Shown here: piece by piece, positions 27,668 through 37,925 of the stretch | Numbering within the stretch: the stretch's first letter is position 1 | Layout: each line of letters begins with the position of its first letter | From: Planctomycetales bacterium | GTDB taxonomy: Bacteria > Planctomycetota > Planctomycetia > Pirellulales > Lacipirellulaceae | Direction: 5' to 3' | Length of the DNA: 57,570 bases | Assembly (NCBI GenBank): GCA_020427145.1 | Contig: JAGQOU010000099.1 | Coordinates: forward strand, 1 to 57,570 | Position numbers and translations under genes: made by a program | The notes under the pieces: generated by a model | Databases searched by the model: none | What the model was told of the DNA's origin: nothing | What the model saw: the letters and a program-made list of their open reading frames with translations, nothing else

Positions 27668-28879
27668 ATGAACTGGATCACATGTCAGATTGGCGCACGT
27701 GAGCATTACGCGGTGCCGCGAGCGCTTGCCGCATCAGAGGCGGCAATTACGCTGGTCACAGACTATTGGGCAGGACATTTCCGTTGGCTTTTGCCGCGCC
27801 GACTGCGCGAGCGCGTCCATGACGACATCGAACGGGATTGCGTACGCAGTTTCAATACACGATTTCTGCGAGGGGAATTATCGAGCACGCTCGCCGGAAA
27901 GCGGGGATGGGATGCGATTCTTGCGCGAAATGAGTGGTTTCAGAAGTACGCCAGCGACGTCGTGCGCGCCCTTGTCAGGCAATCGCCTGAACCGCCGGTG
28001 GTGTTCGCGTATAGCTACGCAGCCGAGGCGATTCTTGAAGTCGCGCGGGACGCTGGCTGCCCAACAGTACTTGGGCAGATCGATCCCGGGCCGGCGGAAT
28101 GGCGAATCGTTGACCAACTTGCGCAACGCGAGGGCGTGAATTCGTCGGACCGACCTCCACGAACCTACTGGGACAATTGGCGCCGCGAATGCGATGTCTG
28201 TGACATCATCTTAGTCAATTCAGATTGGTCTCGCGAAGGTTTGCGGGAAGAGGGCGTCAATGCAGACAAGATTCGCGTCGTCCCGTTGGCCTACGACTCG
28301 TTGGTAGCTTCACGGCCTGCTGCCCCAGGCGTCGCAGAGCATTTCACTTCGCAAAATCGATTGAAGGTGCTCTTCCTAGGGCAGATCATATTACGAAAGG
28401 GACTGGTCGAATTGGCTGAGGCGGCCACTCGACTTAAGGACGAGCCCATCGATTGGATCATCGTTGGAGGGGGGGATTCCTGGCTCTTGGATCATCTAAG
28501 CGGCTGTCCCAATTGCCGCGTCGTTGGGCCTGTCCCCAGGGCGAATGCAGCCAGTTTCTACCGGTCGGCCGACCTGTTCATCTTGCCAACGCATTCTGAC
28601 GGTTACGCATTGACGCAGCTCGAAGCAGCTGCGTTTGGCTTGCCCATTGTCGCATCGCGGCATTGTGGATCAGTCGTGAAGGACGGCGTCAATGGGCTCC
28701 TGCTGTCCGAGGTCTCTGCTGATGCAATTTGCAATGCGATGTTCACTGTCTTGGGCTCGCCAGGGCTTCTTGCACAGATGGCCGTAGAGCAGCGAGCAAT
28801 GCCGCTTCGAGGAATCAATGCTCTTGGAAACGATCTCTTGAGAATTGGACAGGAATTGGGCGTTGCCGAGGCGTGCTAA
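27668..28879 (+). CDS. Glycosyltransferase family 4 (GT-B)
   Basis: A 403-residue GT-B enzyme. The N-terminal domain is diverged, reading MNWITCQIGAREHYAVPRAL. The donor domain is clear: KVLFLGQIILRKGLVEL, and a nucleotide loop HSDGYALTQLE in which aspartate replaces the first glutamate of EX7E. IVASRHCGSVVKDGVNG is typical of the class. The sugar donor is unknown. Confidence 0.85.
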   Translation: MNWITCQIGAREHYAVPRALAASEAAITLVTDYWAGHFRWLLPRRLRERVHDDIERDCVRSFNTRFLRGELSSTLAGKRGWDAILARNEWFQKYASDVVRALVRQSPEPPVVFAYSYAAEAILEVARDAGCPTVLGQIDPGPAEWRIVDQLAQREGVNSSDRPPRTYWDNWRRECDVCDIILVNSDWSREGLREEGVNADKIRVVPLAYDSLVASRPAAPGVAEHFTSQNRLKVLFLGQIILRKGLVELAEAATRLKDEPIDWIIVGGGDSWLLDHLSGCPNCRVVGPVPRANAASFYRSADLFILPTHSDGYALTQLEAAAFGLPIVASRHCGSVVKDGVNGLLLSEVSADAICNAMFTVLGSPGLLAQMAVEQRAMPLRGINALGNDLLRIGQELGVAEAC

Positions 28880-28953
28880 CGAATCTTGGGAACAGCGCAG
28901 CAGTGCACAACTGAAGGCAACGTCGGCGCTCCTTTCATGAACGATCCTGCGCG

Positions 28954-30351
28954 ATGTTAGACGCCCTAATGTACCAGCCAGCCTCGATGTGGCTTGCTGC
29001 TGCTATCGCTGGTTTTGCGACATACCACGGATTTCGGTCGCTTCGAGAGGCGTATGGATTGCCATTACTCGTTTCGGTCGCGACGATCGCATTCTGGTAC
29101 CTCGGAGACGTGCTTTACAACGACCAGGATGGTCGTTACGAGTCGCTGTTCAAGAATGGCATTAATGGCGACGCTTGGTTTGAAGTCGCGATATTCCTAA
29201 ATTCATTGGTATTCGCTGCGCCGCGAATTCATCGCTGGGCAAACCGCACTTTACTCTCGCGATCTAGTCGCGTCTTTGATCTTGTTGACGGCGGCGCCGA
29301 CCATCCGGGATTGCAGCGAATGTTGCCAACGTTCCTGGCGCTCTGCAGTACGATTTGGCTAACCATCATTGTTATCGCATTGATTCGCCTCGGTGGGGAC
29401 GCAGTCCATTTCGTGTTTCCGGTGTTCGGCCAGAAGATGTCTCCGTTCGGGCGCTCTCGCGTGGGTAGCGGCATCTCTGCGCTGCTGTCGCTAGGGCATT
29501 ACCTTCAGGTTCTTGCCGCCACCGGGTTCGGGCTCGTATGGGCCCTTTCAACGAATCGCTCGCAGCGCACAATGGCTCTCGTCGGGATGGCCACGACTTG
29601 GCCGTATTTCATCTTCGACCGCACCCGGCATGGCACTCTGATGGTATGCTTGCCGACCGTGCTGGCTTACGTGTTCGTTCGCATGCGCGGGCCGCACTGG
29701 CGCAAGGTCTTCGTTCTCTGCGTCGCGCTGCTGATCACGGATTCGTGGTTTCGCATCGTGATGGAAGCTCGCACGGCTCAGATGTCAGTGCTGGACTATG
29801 CTTTCAGCAGCCAACCGGCAGAGACGGACGACCGGAAGCGGCCATCGGGCGGGCGTCACGAAGGTCTCAACATGTTTGAGGAGTTGTGCTGGGTCAATAA
29901 GTACATACGAGATGGCAGTTACCAGGTGAATTGGGGCGAGAGGTATTTTGCCGAGTTGGTGAATCCCGTTCCGCGGGCGTTGTGGCCCGGCAAACCATTG
30001 ATTGGCATGGACTATGCGATAGCGCGTGGGATGGCGCAAACAGGGAAGCGGTATTCGGCGGCGGACGGAGGCGTCAACGCTTCGATCTCGACGGGAATAG
30101 TTGGCCAGGGCGTCGTCAATTTTGGGCGAGTCTTGGGGCCGATTGCCGCCGCCCTGATCATGGCGGGCTGGATCGCGTTTCTGGCCAGACTTGATTTGCA
30201 GGGCGAACTGGCCGGACGCTTGCCGTTGTACGCGCTGGGCATCGTCTCGATCTTCAATATGGGACGCGACATCACGCTCCTGCTTCTCTACCCGCTCCTT
30301 TTCGGATACTTGTTTCTTCGACTCTTCTATGACCGACGCCAAGCAACCTAA
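28954..30351 (+). CDS. Wzy-like oligosaccharide repeat-unit polymerase
   Basis: A 465-residue multi-pass membrane protein with about ten hydrophobic segments. A large periplasmic-type loop after WFRIVMEARTAQMS contains NPVPRALWPGKP, which resembles the loop motif of O-antigen/oligosaccharide polymerases, and GQGVVNFGRVLG precedes the last helices. It would join lipid-linked repeats on the periplasmic face. It sits among glycosyltransferases and overlaps the next gene by 23 bp. A Wzy normally needs a Wzx flippase, which I do not see here; the cluster instead encodes Wzm/Wzt. The call rests on topology and one motif. Confidence 0.7.
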   Translation: MLDALMYQPASMWLAAAIAGFATYHGFRSLREAYGLPLLVSVATIAFWYLGDVLYNDQDGRYESLFKNGINGDAWFEVAIFLNSLVFAAPRIHRWANRTLLSRSSRVFDLVDGGADHPGLQRMLPTFLALCSTIWLTIIVIALIRLGGDAVHFVFPVFGQKMSPFGRSRVGSGISALLSLGHYLQVLAATGFGLVWALSTNRSQRTMALVGMATTWPYFIFDRTRHGTLMVCLPTVLAYVFVRMRGPHWRKVFVLCVALLITDSWFRIVMEARTAQMSVLDYAFSSQPAETDDRKRPSGGRHEGLNMFEELCWVNKYIRDGSYQVNWGERYFAELVNPVPRALWPGKPLIGMDYAIARGMAQTGKRYSAADGGVNASISTGIVGQGVVNFGRVLGPIAAALIMAGWIAFLARLDLQGELAGRLPLYALGIVSIFNMGRDITLLLLYPLLFGYLFLRLFYDRRQAT

Positions 30352-31600
30352 GTTAGCGACCGAGAGCTGGTCAAACAAAGATCCTGCCGGGTCAAATGGA
30401 CCGCTGCGGATCGCTGTTTTCTTCGATCGGTTGGGGCCCTATCACCTCGCCCGGCTCAATGCAGCTGTTGCTGCAGTCGACGTTCATGGCATTGAACTGA
30501 ATCGTCGCGACGCGGACTACGCCTGGGATCTTGTGAATGAAGACGACGTCAGGTTCAGACGATACGCGCTTTTTGAAAGTTCCGATCAGATTCCCGCATT
30601 TGGCGCGTTGCTGGAATTGGTGCGCGCTAGACTCGATGAAATCGCCCCCGCCGTCGTCGCGGTTCACGGGTGGTCGCCGCGGGCGGCCCTTGCCGCCCTT
30701 TGTTGGTGTCGCGAAAATCGCGTTCCCGCCATTGTCATGTCCGAAAGCTCGGCCCGTGACGCTCGTCGCAGCGGCGTCGCCGAATGGGTGAAGTCGCGCG
30801 TGGTCCGCCAGTTCTCAGCCGCTCTCGTAGGCGGTCGGACCCATCGAGACTATTTTCAGAAGTTGGGCGCGAGCCAAGCGCAATGTTTCCTAGGGTACGA
30901 TGCGATTGACAACGCCTATTTCGCAGCGGGGGCCACGTCGGCTCGTGCGAACAGCGAGAGTATGCGTTTGCGATACAAGCTGCCGACGGACTATTTTCTC
31001 GCTTCGTCCCGGTTCATCGAGAAGAAGAATCTCTTGAGGCTGCTCGCGGCCTATGGGGAGTACTCTCAGAGAATGGGCAGTCGTCGATGGAATCTCGTCA
31101 TCCTGGGCGACGGCGAGCTGCGAGCAGAAATTGAGACGCTGATTGGCCGACTGGGACTTGCCGATGCTGTTCAGCTCCCCGGATTCAGGCAGTATGGTGA
31201 GCTCCCCGCGTACTATGGTCTGGCCCGGGCCTTTGTTCACGCCAGTACCGTCGAGCAGTGGGGACTCGTCGTCAACGAGGCCATGGCAAGCGGACTGCCG
31301 ATATTGGTTTCGACAACGTGTGGGTGCGCAGCCGAGTTGGTTTGCGAAGGCGAGAATGGGTGGGCATTCGATCCCTATTCGGGAGGCGACATCGTCCGGA
31401 CGCTTTTGGCCGCACATCGAAACAGCGATCGACTCGCTGCAATGGGAGCCAAAAGTCGCGAGATTATTATGGATTGGGGGCCGGAGCGGTTTGCCTCCGG
31501 ATTGCTTGATGCCTCGCAAGCCGCGCTGGCCGCGGGATCTCCACCGTTACGAGTCGGCGATCTTGCGCTCCTAAGAGTCCTGGGGAGGGCTGCAAAATAG
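30329..31600 (+). CDS. Glycosyltransferase family 4 (GT-B)
   Basis: A 423-residue GT4 enzyme. The ATG at 30329 lies inside the polymerase gene, and the hydrophobic acceptor strand IAVFFDRLGPYHLARL begins about 27 residues later. YFLASSRFIEKKNLLRLL opens the donor domain and the EX7E motif is EQWGLVVNE. The overlap suggests coupled translation with the polymerase. Confidence 0.87.
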   Translation: MTDAKQPKLATESWSNKDPAGSNGPLRIAVFFDRLGPYHLARLNAAVAAVDVHGIELNRRDADYAWDLVNEDDVRFRRYALFESSDQIPAFGALLELVRARLDEIAPAVVAVHGWSPRAALAALCWCRENRVPAIVMSESSARDARRSGVAEWVKSRVVRQFSAALVGGRTHRDYFQKLGASQAQCFLGYDAIDNAYFAAGATSARANSESMRLRYKLPTDYFLASSRFIEKKNLLRLLAAYGEYSQRMGSRRWNLVILGDGELRAEIETLIGRLGLADAVQLPGFRQYGELPAYYGLARAFVHASTVEQWGLVVNEAMASGLPILVSTTCGCAAELVCEGENGWAFDPYSGGDIVRTLLAAHRNSDRLAAMGAKSREIIMDWGPERFASGLLDASQAALAAGSPPLRVGDLALLRVLGRAAK

Positions 31601-31601
31601 C

Positions 31602-32750
31602 ATGAAGATTACGGCCGTGACGCACTCACTATCGCGATTGGGAGGCGGCATTCCGGCTGCGATGCAACGGCTTTACGTTGCGGCGAGCGGACGGGATGCT
31701 CTTGAGGTGGACGTGCTCGGCCTCGCGGACTGCCATTCTCAGGAGGACGCCGCGGCTTGGAGTCCGCTCTCAATCGCATCCTGCGCAGTGCGCGGTCCGG
31801 CGGCGGTGGGTTACTCGCCGGAGTTGCAGCAGCGACTCGCGACCAGCGATCCCGATCTGGTCCACACGCACGGCTGTTGGAAATACACCTCGGCCCACGT
31901 GTTGCATTGGGGCCGCGCCACGGACCGACCGTACGTCGTGTCGCCGCACGGCATGATTGATCGTTGGGCGCTACAAAACTCGCGGTGGAAGAAGCGCATC
32001 GCCGGGCGATGGTTTGAGTGGGCGCACCTCAAGGAGGCGGCCTGCCTGCATGCATTGACGGAAGCGGAGGCGACCTCGATCCGCGACTTGGGTCTCTCCA
32101 ATCCGATCTGCATTATTCCCAACGGTGTTGACCCCGTCCGTCGGTCGGGTGACGCCGCGTCCGCAGGTGCGCCGCGTCCTACGGTTCTTTTTCTGGGGCG
32201 TTTGCATCCTAAGAAGGGGCTCAGCGAACTGATTGCTGCCTGGTCGCAGTTTGCCAGACGACATTCCGACTGGAGGCTGCAAATTGCGGGCTGGGATGAC
32301 GGCGGTCACGAGGAAGCATTGCGTTCAGCGACCGCCGCAGCCGGCGTGAATGGATCCGTCGAGTTTTGCGGGCCTCAATTCGGCGCTGCGAAGGCAAGTC
32401 TACTCGCGGCAGCAACGGCGTTCATACTGCCTTCTCACAGCGAAGGTTTGCCAATGACGATCCTCGAGGCCTGGGCCGCCGGCGTGCCTGTGATCATGAC
32501 GCCCCAATGCAACTTGCCGGAAGGCTTTGCCGCCGGCGCCGCCGCAGCAATTGAACCCACCGTGGATTCGATCAGTGACGGCTTGACGCGATTCGCTCAA
32601 CTCGATGAAGCAAGCCGCCGCGAGATGGGAGAGCGGGGGCGCACGCTCGTACGCGAAAGATTCAATTGGCCAGATATCGCGAGTGAGGTGACTGCTGTCT
32701 ATCGATGGTTGCTTGGTAAGGGCGATCAGCCCGCCAGCGTGAGGCTCTGA
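31602..32750 (+). CDS. Glycosyltransferase family 4 (GT-B)
   Basis: A 382-residue GT4 enzyme, the last gene of the plus-strand glycan array. MKITAVTHSLSRLGGGIP is the acceptor loop, VVSPHGMIDRWAL matches the family's HGM motif, VLFLGRLHPKKGLSELI starts the donor domain, and EX7E reads EGLPMTILE. Composition is moving back toward the GC-rich flank. It ends 62 bp from the convergent EpsI gene. Confidence 0.89.
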   Translation: MKITAVTHSLSRLGGGIPAAMQRLYVAASGRDALEVDVLGLADCHSQEDAAAWSPLSIASCAVRGPAAVGYSPELQQRLATSDPDLVHTHGCWKYTSAHVLHWGRATDRPYVVSPHGMIDRWALQNSRWKKRIAGRWFEWAHLKEAACLHALTEAEATSIRDLGLSNPICIIPNGVDPVRRSGDAASAGAPRPTVLFLGRLHPKKGLSELIAAWSQFARRHSDWRLQIAGWDDGGHEEALRSATAAAGVNGSVEFCGPQFGAAKASLLAAATAFILPSHSEGLPMTILEAWAAGVPVIMTPQCNLPEGFAAGAAAAIEPTVDSISDGLTRFAQLDEASRREMGERGRTLVRERFNWPDIASEVTAVYRWLLGKGDQPASVRL

Positions 32751-32753
32751 CAC

Positions 32754-32802
32754 GCATCAAATCCCTTGTGCCATTGCGACGTCGGGCGCAGGAATTTGAT
32801 GC
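32754..32802. terminator. Candidate bidirectional terminator
   Basis: Nine-base arms GCATCAAAT (32754-32762) and ATTTGATGC (32794-32802) can pair, extended by two further pairs across a one-base bulge, around a 31-nt loop that contains the palindrome CGACGTCG. It lies between convergent gene ends (stops at 32750 plus and 32813 minus). There is no strong T-tract. Confidence 0.4.
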
Positions 32803-32812
32803 TGGTCTAGTT

Positions 32813-33472
32813 TCACCTCTCCGCCTGCTGTTCCTGCCAGACCGGCAGGAAGTCGATGAGAAAACGATAGCAAGGGTGCGCGCCGGCGTCTTTGCCCGTC
32901 GCATCGTAGGAGCTAGCGACCTGGATCTTGTGGAGCGCCGGATCGCCTCCCAGGTCAAACCGCGGCCAGTCGGGCGCCATCCAATGTCCGTTGTGATACC
33001 ACGCATAATAAACCTGCAGCGGCAACCCGCCCAGTTCCTTCGGCGCGAATGCGGTCGTCCAGAATTCATTCTCGCCCGCATCTCCCGCGGCGCCGATCGT
33101 CAGTTTCTGGGGAGTCTGCAATGCGCCGTAGCCTGCCAGCGGATAGCACACCTCCGGCGTGTGGACTGACATTGGTCCGAACGGACCGACGATCAGCGAA
33201 ACCGTGACGCGCTCGCCCGTTTGGCGATGGACGAATTCACCGTTCAAGTAGGCGGTGCATTCGAGCTTCTCGATCGCATCCTCCGTCAGCGGCTGCGGGG
33301 CCTGCAAAACCCAGTCGCCGATCTCGTGCGGGAATTGCTCGATCCGCTGCGACGCTCGCTCTAACGCGTCGGAATGGCCCCATCGCATCGTGAGCTTGCC
33401 TGACACGAATCCCGAGACGCCGGTCAGGATCACCGCGGCGAGCACGGCAAGCATAAGAGTCGATCGTTTCAT
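32813..33472 (-). CDS. epsI: EpsI, exosortase-associated protein
   Basis: A 219-residue protein anchored by one N-terminal membrane segment (about 6-25) with the rest periplasmic. VGPFGPMSVHTPEVCYPLAG (95-114) is the EpsI family signature with conserved His104 and Cys109. EpsI proteins are encoded next to, or fused with, exosortases and are needed for exopolysaccharide and PEP-CTERM processing systems, although their chemistry is not settled. The ATG at 33472 is the one that places the membrane segment at the N-terminus. It is the last gene of the minus-strand exosortase operon, 31 bp after the TPR gene. Confidence 0.88.
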   Translation of the reverse strand: MKRSTLMLAVLAAVILTGVSGFVSGKLTMRWGHSDALERASQRIEQFPHEIGDWVLQAPQPLTEDAIEKLECTAYLNGEFVHRQTGERVTVSLIVGPFGPMSVHTPEVCYPLAGYGALQTPQKLTIGAAGDAGENEFWTTAFAPKELGGLPLQVYYAWYHNGHWMAPDWPRFDLGGDPALHKIQVASSYDATGKDAGAHPCYRFLIDFLPVWQEQQAER

Positions 33473-33503
33473 GTTTCTGTCTCGAGTGAGCGAACCTACG
33501 CCG

Positions 33504-36500
33504 TCAGGCGGCCACTGATTGGGAATGTAGAGTCGCACGCGGCGACGCGGCCGCCTGCGGCGAAACGGCTCGTCGGAGCATGTCGAGCAAATCGTGTTCC
33601 TTGGGCGTCAATACTTCCAATTGAATTTTCGCTTCGACCGCCTTCTCGTACCAACGTTGCGCCTCTTTCGCGTTGCCTAGCTTTTGTTCAACGAGAGCCA
33701 AATGGAACCGCGTCCGCGCGTCGGCGCCTCGCATGCGAACCACGTCCGCCAACAGCGTCTTCGCCTCGTCGGCCTTGCCGGAGAAGTAAAGGATCATGGC
33801 CTTGGTGTCGAGCAACATCGGATTGTTGGGCGACTTCTCCAGAGCGAGGTTGATGGCGTTGAGTGAATCGTCCAGTCGCCGCGGCTGCTCCGAGAGGAGC
33901 GTCGCGATGTTGTTGAGGGTGAGCGGGCTGTCCGGATCAAGTTGCAGGGCTCGCTCGTAGACGGCCAACGCGTCATTGGCGCGACCCTGTAAGTGCCTCA
34001 CGGCGCCAATCAGGTTGAGCAGCGGGGCCTGATCAGCAAACAATTCGACGCCGTCGTTCAACGCCGACTCCGCCAAATCGTTGGCGGCGGTCGAGTCGGG
34101 GTCGACGAGCAGCACCATCGCAACGCTTTGCAGATCGACGGCGCGCTTCGACGCGGCGTAGCGATCGAGGCACATTTGCACCGCATCTTCAGTTCGCCCT
34201 TGCTTCGCTTTCGCCAGGGCCACGCCCAGGTAAGCCGTCGGCGAGACGTTCATGATCTGGCCGAGGTATTTCTCGGCGAGGTCGTAACGAGTAATTGACG
34301 TGCACAACTCCGCGACGGCAGCCAACAATTTCGCCTGCGCGGCGTCGTCGGCGTCGCGCAAGCGTTCCGCTAAGAATTCGTCAAGCGAGGAGGCCACGGC
34401 TTCCGAGTTCTCTTGCGCCGCCAGAATGCGAACTCGCAGCGCCAAGCGGGTTAACGGATTGATTTCCAACTCGTCCAAGCGTTCCAGCCAGATTTCGGCG
34501 TCGTCCAAATCATTTTGCCGGATTAGGAAGTCGACATAAGCGGCGACCTCGGCCGCCCGGGCGTCGGGTTGGCTGGCGACAATGCGAAACTGATCGCGCG
34601 CGAGGGCGTCCTTATCCTCGTACTCGTAAAGTCGAGCCAGAACCAAGCGATCCTCGTTGCGCGCCTCGCTTTCATTGCCGACGAGCTGCTCGAAGAGATC
34701 ACGAGCGAGTTCGCGTCCATCCGCGTCGCCGCGCGATGCGAGCAAAAAAGCGCGAGCGCGTCGGTCGTCGCCGGAGTCCGAGCTGAGCAATTGCAGCGCC
34801 TCGCGCCAATTCTCCTCGCCTCCCAGCGTGGCCAGCAAGCCGGCCATCATGCGCCGCGATTCGGGCGTCTGCGCGGGTGATTTGCGAAGCACGGCCAGCG
34901 CCGCTTTGGCGTCTTTGCCTGCCAGCAGTCGGGCGAGCCGCAATCGGATCAAGGGATTGTCGGGGGACTCTTGCAGCGCTTGCTCATAGCGCGCTTGGGC
35001 CTGCGGGGATTCGCCGAGAAGCTCGAATCCCTGGCCCATCAAGAAGTCGCGTTCTTTGCTCGGCAACGCGTCCTCGTCCGAGATGCGATCCAAAACCGCG
35101 TGGGCGTCTTCGGTTCGTCCCGTCCGGAGGTAGAATGCGAGCAATCCGTTCCAAGCCATCGGATTCGCGGGGGCCATTTCGACGGCTTTGCGGAATGCGG
35201 CCTCGGCTTCGTCGAGTTGATTGGCAAACGTGAGCGCGTAGCCTAGCCAAACTTGCCCGCCTGAGTCATCCGGCTCTTCGGCGACTCGTCGGCGGGCGTA
35301 GGCGACAGCCTGACCGCTCGCGCCGGCGCCGCCCGCGACGGAAATCGCCAACTCGGAGAGTCCCTCGGAGACGGGGATGAGGGGTTCGACGAGCGCAAGA
35401 TACTCGGCTGCCTCCGCAAATCTCCCTTCCCGGTACAGCGAGTCGACCAACGGCACCAGCGTCGTGGGTCGCTGATCTCCTAGCCGGATCGCCTGTTGCA
35501 GCGCCTCGCAGGCCGACGCGTGTCGGTTGAGCCGTCGCCGAATCTCACCGAGCAAGACGTAGGCTTCTGGCCATGTGGGTCGCGCCGCTTCGATCTGCGC
35601 TTGCAACTTCACGGCCCGCAGCCAGTCGCGATCGCCGCTCGTAGTGGACTGCTTCAAAAGTCGCTTCGCTTGGTAGAGTTCGCACAACGTGGCGTCGGCT
35701 CCCGTTTCGCGTAAGTGCTGCTCCCATTTTTGCAAGTCGGAAAAATACTCGTCGCGCTGTGCGGCAACGACGGGTTCTTCCAGGAGCACGTCGAGCGTCG
35801 CGACCGCCAGCTCGCGGTCCTTGGGGTATTGCTTGCTGAACTTCTTCAGCAGCTCGATCGCTTCAGCGCGATTGCCGCGCTCGCCTTCCAGGCGAGCGCG
35901 CCGCAGCGCGACCAACGGTGCATTGGCAGCGGAACGATTGTTTGTAAGGAATTCGTCGAGTAACGTTTGAGCGCGATCGAATTGGCCGCGCAAACGCAAG
36001 AGTTCGGCTTCCAGGAGCGCGAGGGCGCCTGGCGAATCGACCAGCTCTCGGCAGCGCGCCAAAGCTCGATCAGAAGACTCCTCGTCCTGGAGGCGCTGAT
36101 AGGAAAGTGCGAGGCGCGACATGGCGTCCGCCGAGTCGGACGATTTTTCTTCGGCGGCGCGGAGGATCGTCAACGCCGCGGCGCGGCGATCGCTCTCGGT
36201 TGCGAGGTCGTCTCGAGAACCTGGCGTCAGCGCCATATCAGCCGCGATGAGTTCCAGCACGAACGCATCCGGCGCAAGTTTCCGCCCGCGCTCGATCGTG
36301 GCAGCGACTTCATCCCAATTTCGATTGCCAGGAGCGGTGGCGAGCGCCCGTCCGTAGGCGGCCCGTGCCAGACCGACGCCAATGAGCGTCTGCTGCTGGG
36401 GCGTCAGCGGTTGTCCCAGTTGCAGCAAGTCGCCGTAGCGCCGTCCGGCAATGGTCGGCTTGCCAGCTCGCAACCAGGCTTCTGCCGCGGCAAGCCGCAA

Positions 36501-37925
36501 GCCGACGGACTCCGGGCTCGCCTGCACAAGTTGATCGTAAGCGTCCGCGGCCGCTGACCAGTCGAGGTTTTCAGCGGCGAGCGCGGCATAGCGATTGAGG
36601 ACCCGCCGCTCAATCCCAGCTCCCATCTCGGTCCCGTTGTTGGCGGGTTTGGCGGCGAGAATCTCTTCCATCAGCGTCACAGCCGCTTGGCGCTCGCCCT
36701 GGGCCAGCAGGAGCTCGGCGCGCAATTGATCCCGATACAGCCGCAGGTCCGCAATCGCGCCCCGCGCAGCTGCCGAGGAAAAGCGATTGACGGCTTCGTC
36801 GAGGCGCGTCAGGGCTTCCTCGGCGGCGTTGAGATCGGGTTTCTGCAACAGCAATTCGGTCTGCATGATGCGGAGCATGAGGTCGTTCGGAGCGAACTTC
36901 AGCCCGGCTGTCGCCGTCGCAATGGCCTCCTCGACGCGATTGAGCAGCATCAGATCTCGGACTCGAGAGATATACCCGCGCGGGTCATTGGGAGCCGCTT
37001 TGGCGAAGGCGGCGTACAGTTGCTCGGCGTCGGCTGCTGCGGCAGACGAGTCTTCGCCTGCCGCGACCGCGGCCGCCAGGCGCGTTGAGGCGCGCGTCGC
37101 GGCGGCGAATAAGACCTTGGGATTGTCGCTTTCGGCGACGAGCGCCTGGTCGAGCAGCTCGTCGGCCCCCGCAACTTCATACTGCTTGCGGTACTCGTAG
37201 CCAATCAGCAGGGCATCGACATCAGGCTCTGGGCTTGTCAGCAGCGAATTGATCACAGCGTCCGCCCCTACAGCGTCCTGTCGTTCACGGCGCAAAATCG
37301 TCGCCCTCGCCAGGGCGAGCTCGCCGTCTGTTGGAGCCATCCCTTGCACCTTTTCAAGCGCCTCCAAGACTTGCTCGGCGTCGCCTGCGTTGTTGATGAT
37401 AAAAGAATAGTACAGCGACAGGGCTTCCGTGCGCAGCGCCCGCGCATTTTCCGAGTCTCCCTGGAGCGCGGCGCGCGCTTGTCGGAGGGCCTCGACGAAT
37501 CGCCCAGCCCGCAGCATGATCTCGGCTTGCTCGACTTGAATCTCAGTTCTCTCGTCTGCGGAGGCGAGTCCGAGGGCGCGGTCGTACAAGCGCGCGGCTC
37601 GGTCGAGCTGATCGGGAGATTGCGCGGATTTACCGTAGATGCGCGCCAATCTCACCTGCGCCGCGTCGTCCGTGGGGTGCACGCGCAGATACTGCTCAAT
37701 GCTGCGAACGGAAGCCTGCCAATCTTCATCTGCCTCGGCGCTGGTCGCTTGATCGAGAAAGGAACTGGCGAGACGGCCCACCTGAAATCGATGCCAGAAA
37801 GCGGCAATCACCGCCAGCGCGACCGCAACTCCCAAAGCGATTCCCAAGAATCGATAGTTGACGACTGTGATCAGCTCGCGCCCCGCGTCGCTGGAATTGT
37901 GTGTGGACGCTGCAGTGTCGGCCAT
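33504..37925 (-). CDS. Giant membrane-anchored TPR-repeat protein
   Basis: 1473 residues. One membrane helix (about 27-46, LGIALGVAVALAVIAAFW) is followed by a long TPR/TPR-like solenoid to the end, with helix-pair repeats such as GRANDALAVYERALQLDPDS. Most of the protein would face the periplasm. PEP-CTERM loci of other bacteria often carry a large TPR lipoprotein (PrsT type); this one uses a signal-anchor instead of a lipobox. Such repeats usually scaffold a trans-envelope machine, so it may link the exosortase, BY-kinase and exporter. It lies between the kinase and EpsI genes. The exact partner is unknown. Confidence 0.85.
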   Translation of the reverse strand: MADTAASTHNSSDAGRELITVVNYRFLGIALGVAVALAVIAAFWHRFQVGRLASSFLDQATSAEADEDWQASVRSIEQYLRVHPTDDAAQVRLARIYGKSAQSPDQLDRAARLYDRALGLASADERTEIQVEQAEIMLRAGRFVEALRQARAALQGDSENARALRTEALSLYYSFIINNAGDAEQVLEALEKVQGMAPTDGELALARATILRRERQDAVGADAVINSLLTSPEPDVDALLIGYEYRKQYEVAGADELLDQALVAESDNPKVLFAAATRASTRLAAAVAAGEDSSAAAADAEQLYAAFAKAAPNDPRGYISRVRDLMLLNRVEEAIATATAGLKFAPNDLMLRIMQTELLLQKPDLNAAEEALTRLDEAVNRFSSAAARGAIADLRLYRDQLRAELLLAQGERQAAVTLMEEILAAKPANNGTEMGAGIERRVLNRYAALAAENLDWSAAADAYDQLVQASPESVGLRLAAAEAWLRAGKPTIAGRRYGDLLQLGQPLTPQQQTLIGVGLARAAYGRALATAPGNRNWDEVAATIERGRKLAPDAFVLELIAADMALTPGSRDDLATESDRRAAALTILRAAEEKSSDSADAMSRLALSYQRLQDEESSDRALARCRELVDSPGALALLEAELLRLRGQFDRAQTLLDEFLTNNRSAANAPLVALRRARLEGERGNRAEAIELLKKFSKQYPKDRELAVATLDVLLEEPVVAAQRDEYFSDLQKWEQHLRETGADATLCELYQAKRLLKQSTTSGDRDWLRAVKLQAQIEAARPTWPEAYVLLGEIRRRLNRHASACEALQQAIRLGDQRPTTLVPLVDSLYREGRFAEAAEYLALVEPLIPVSEGLSELAISVAGGAGASGQAVAYARRRVAEEPDDSGGQVWLGYALTFANQLDEAEAAFRKAVEMAPANPMAWNGLLAFYLRTGRTEDAHAVLDRISDEDALPSKERDFLMGQGFELLGESPQAQARYEQALQESPDNPLIRLRLARLLAGKDAKAALAVLRKSPAQTPESRRMMAGLLATLGGEENWREALQLLSSDSGDDRRARAFLLASRGDADGRELARDLFEQLVGNESEARNEDRLVLARLYEYEDKDALARDQFRIVASQPDARAAEVAAYVDFLIRQNDLDDAEIWLERLDELEINPLTRLALRVRILAAQENSEAVASSLDEFLAERLRDADDAAQAKLLAAVAELCTSITRYDLAEKYLGQIMNVSPTAYLGVALAKAKQGRTEDAVQMCLDRYAASKRAVDLQSVAMVLLVDPDSTAANDLAESALNDGVELFADQAPLLNLIGAVRHLQGRANDALAVYERALQLDPDSPLTLNNIATLLSEQPRRLDDSLNAINLALEKSPNNPMLLDTKAMILYFSGKADEAKTLLADVVRMRGADARTRFHLALVEQKLGNAKEAQRWYEKAVEAKIQLEVLTPKEHDLLDMLRRAVSPQAAASPRATLHSQSVAA

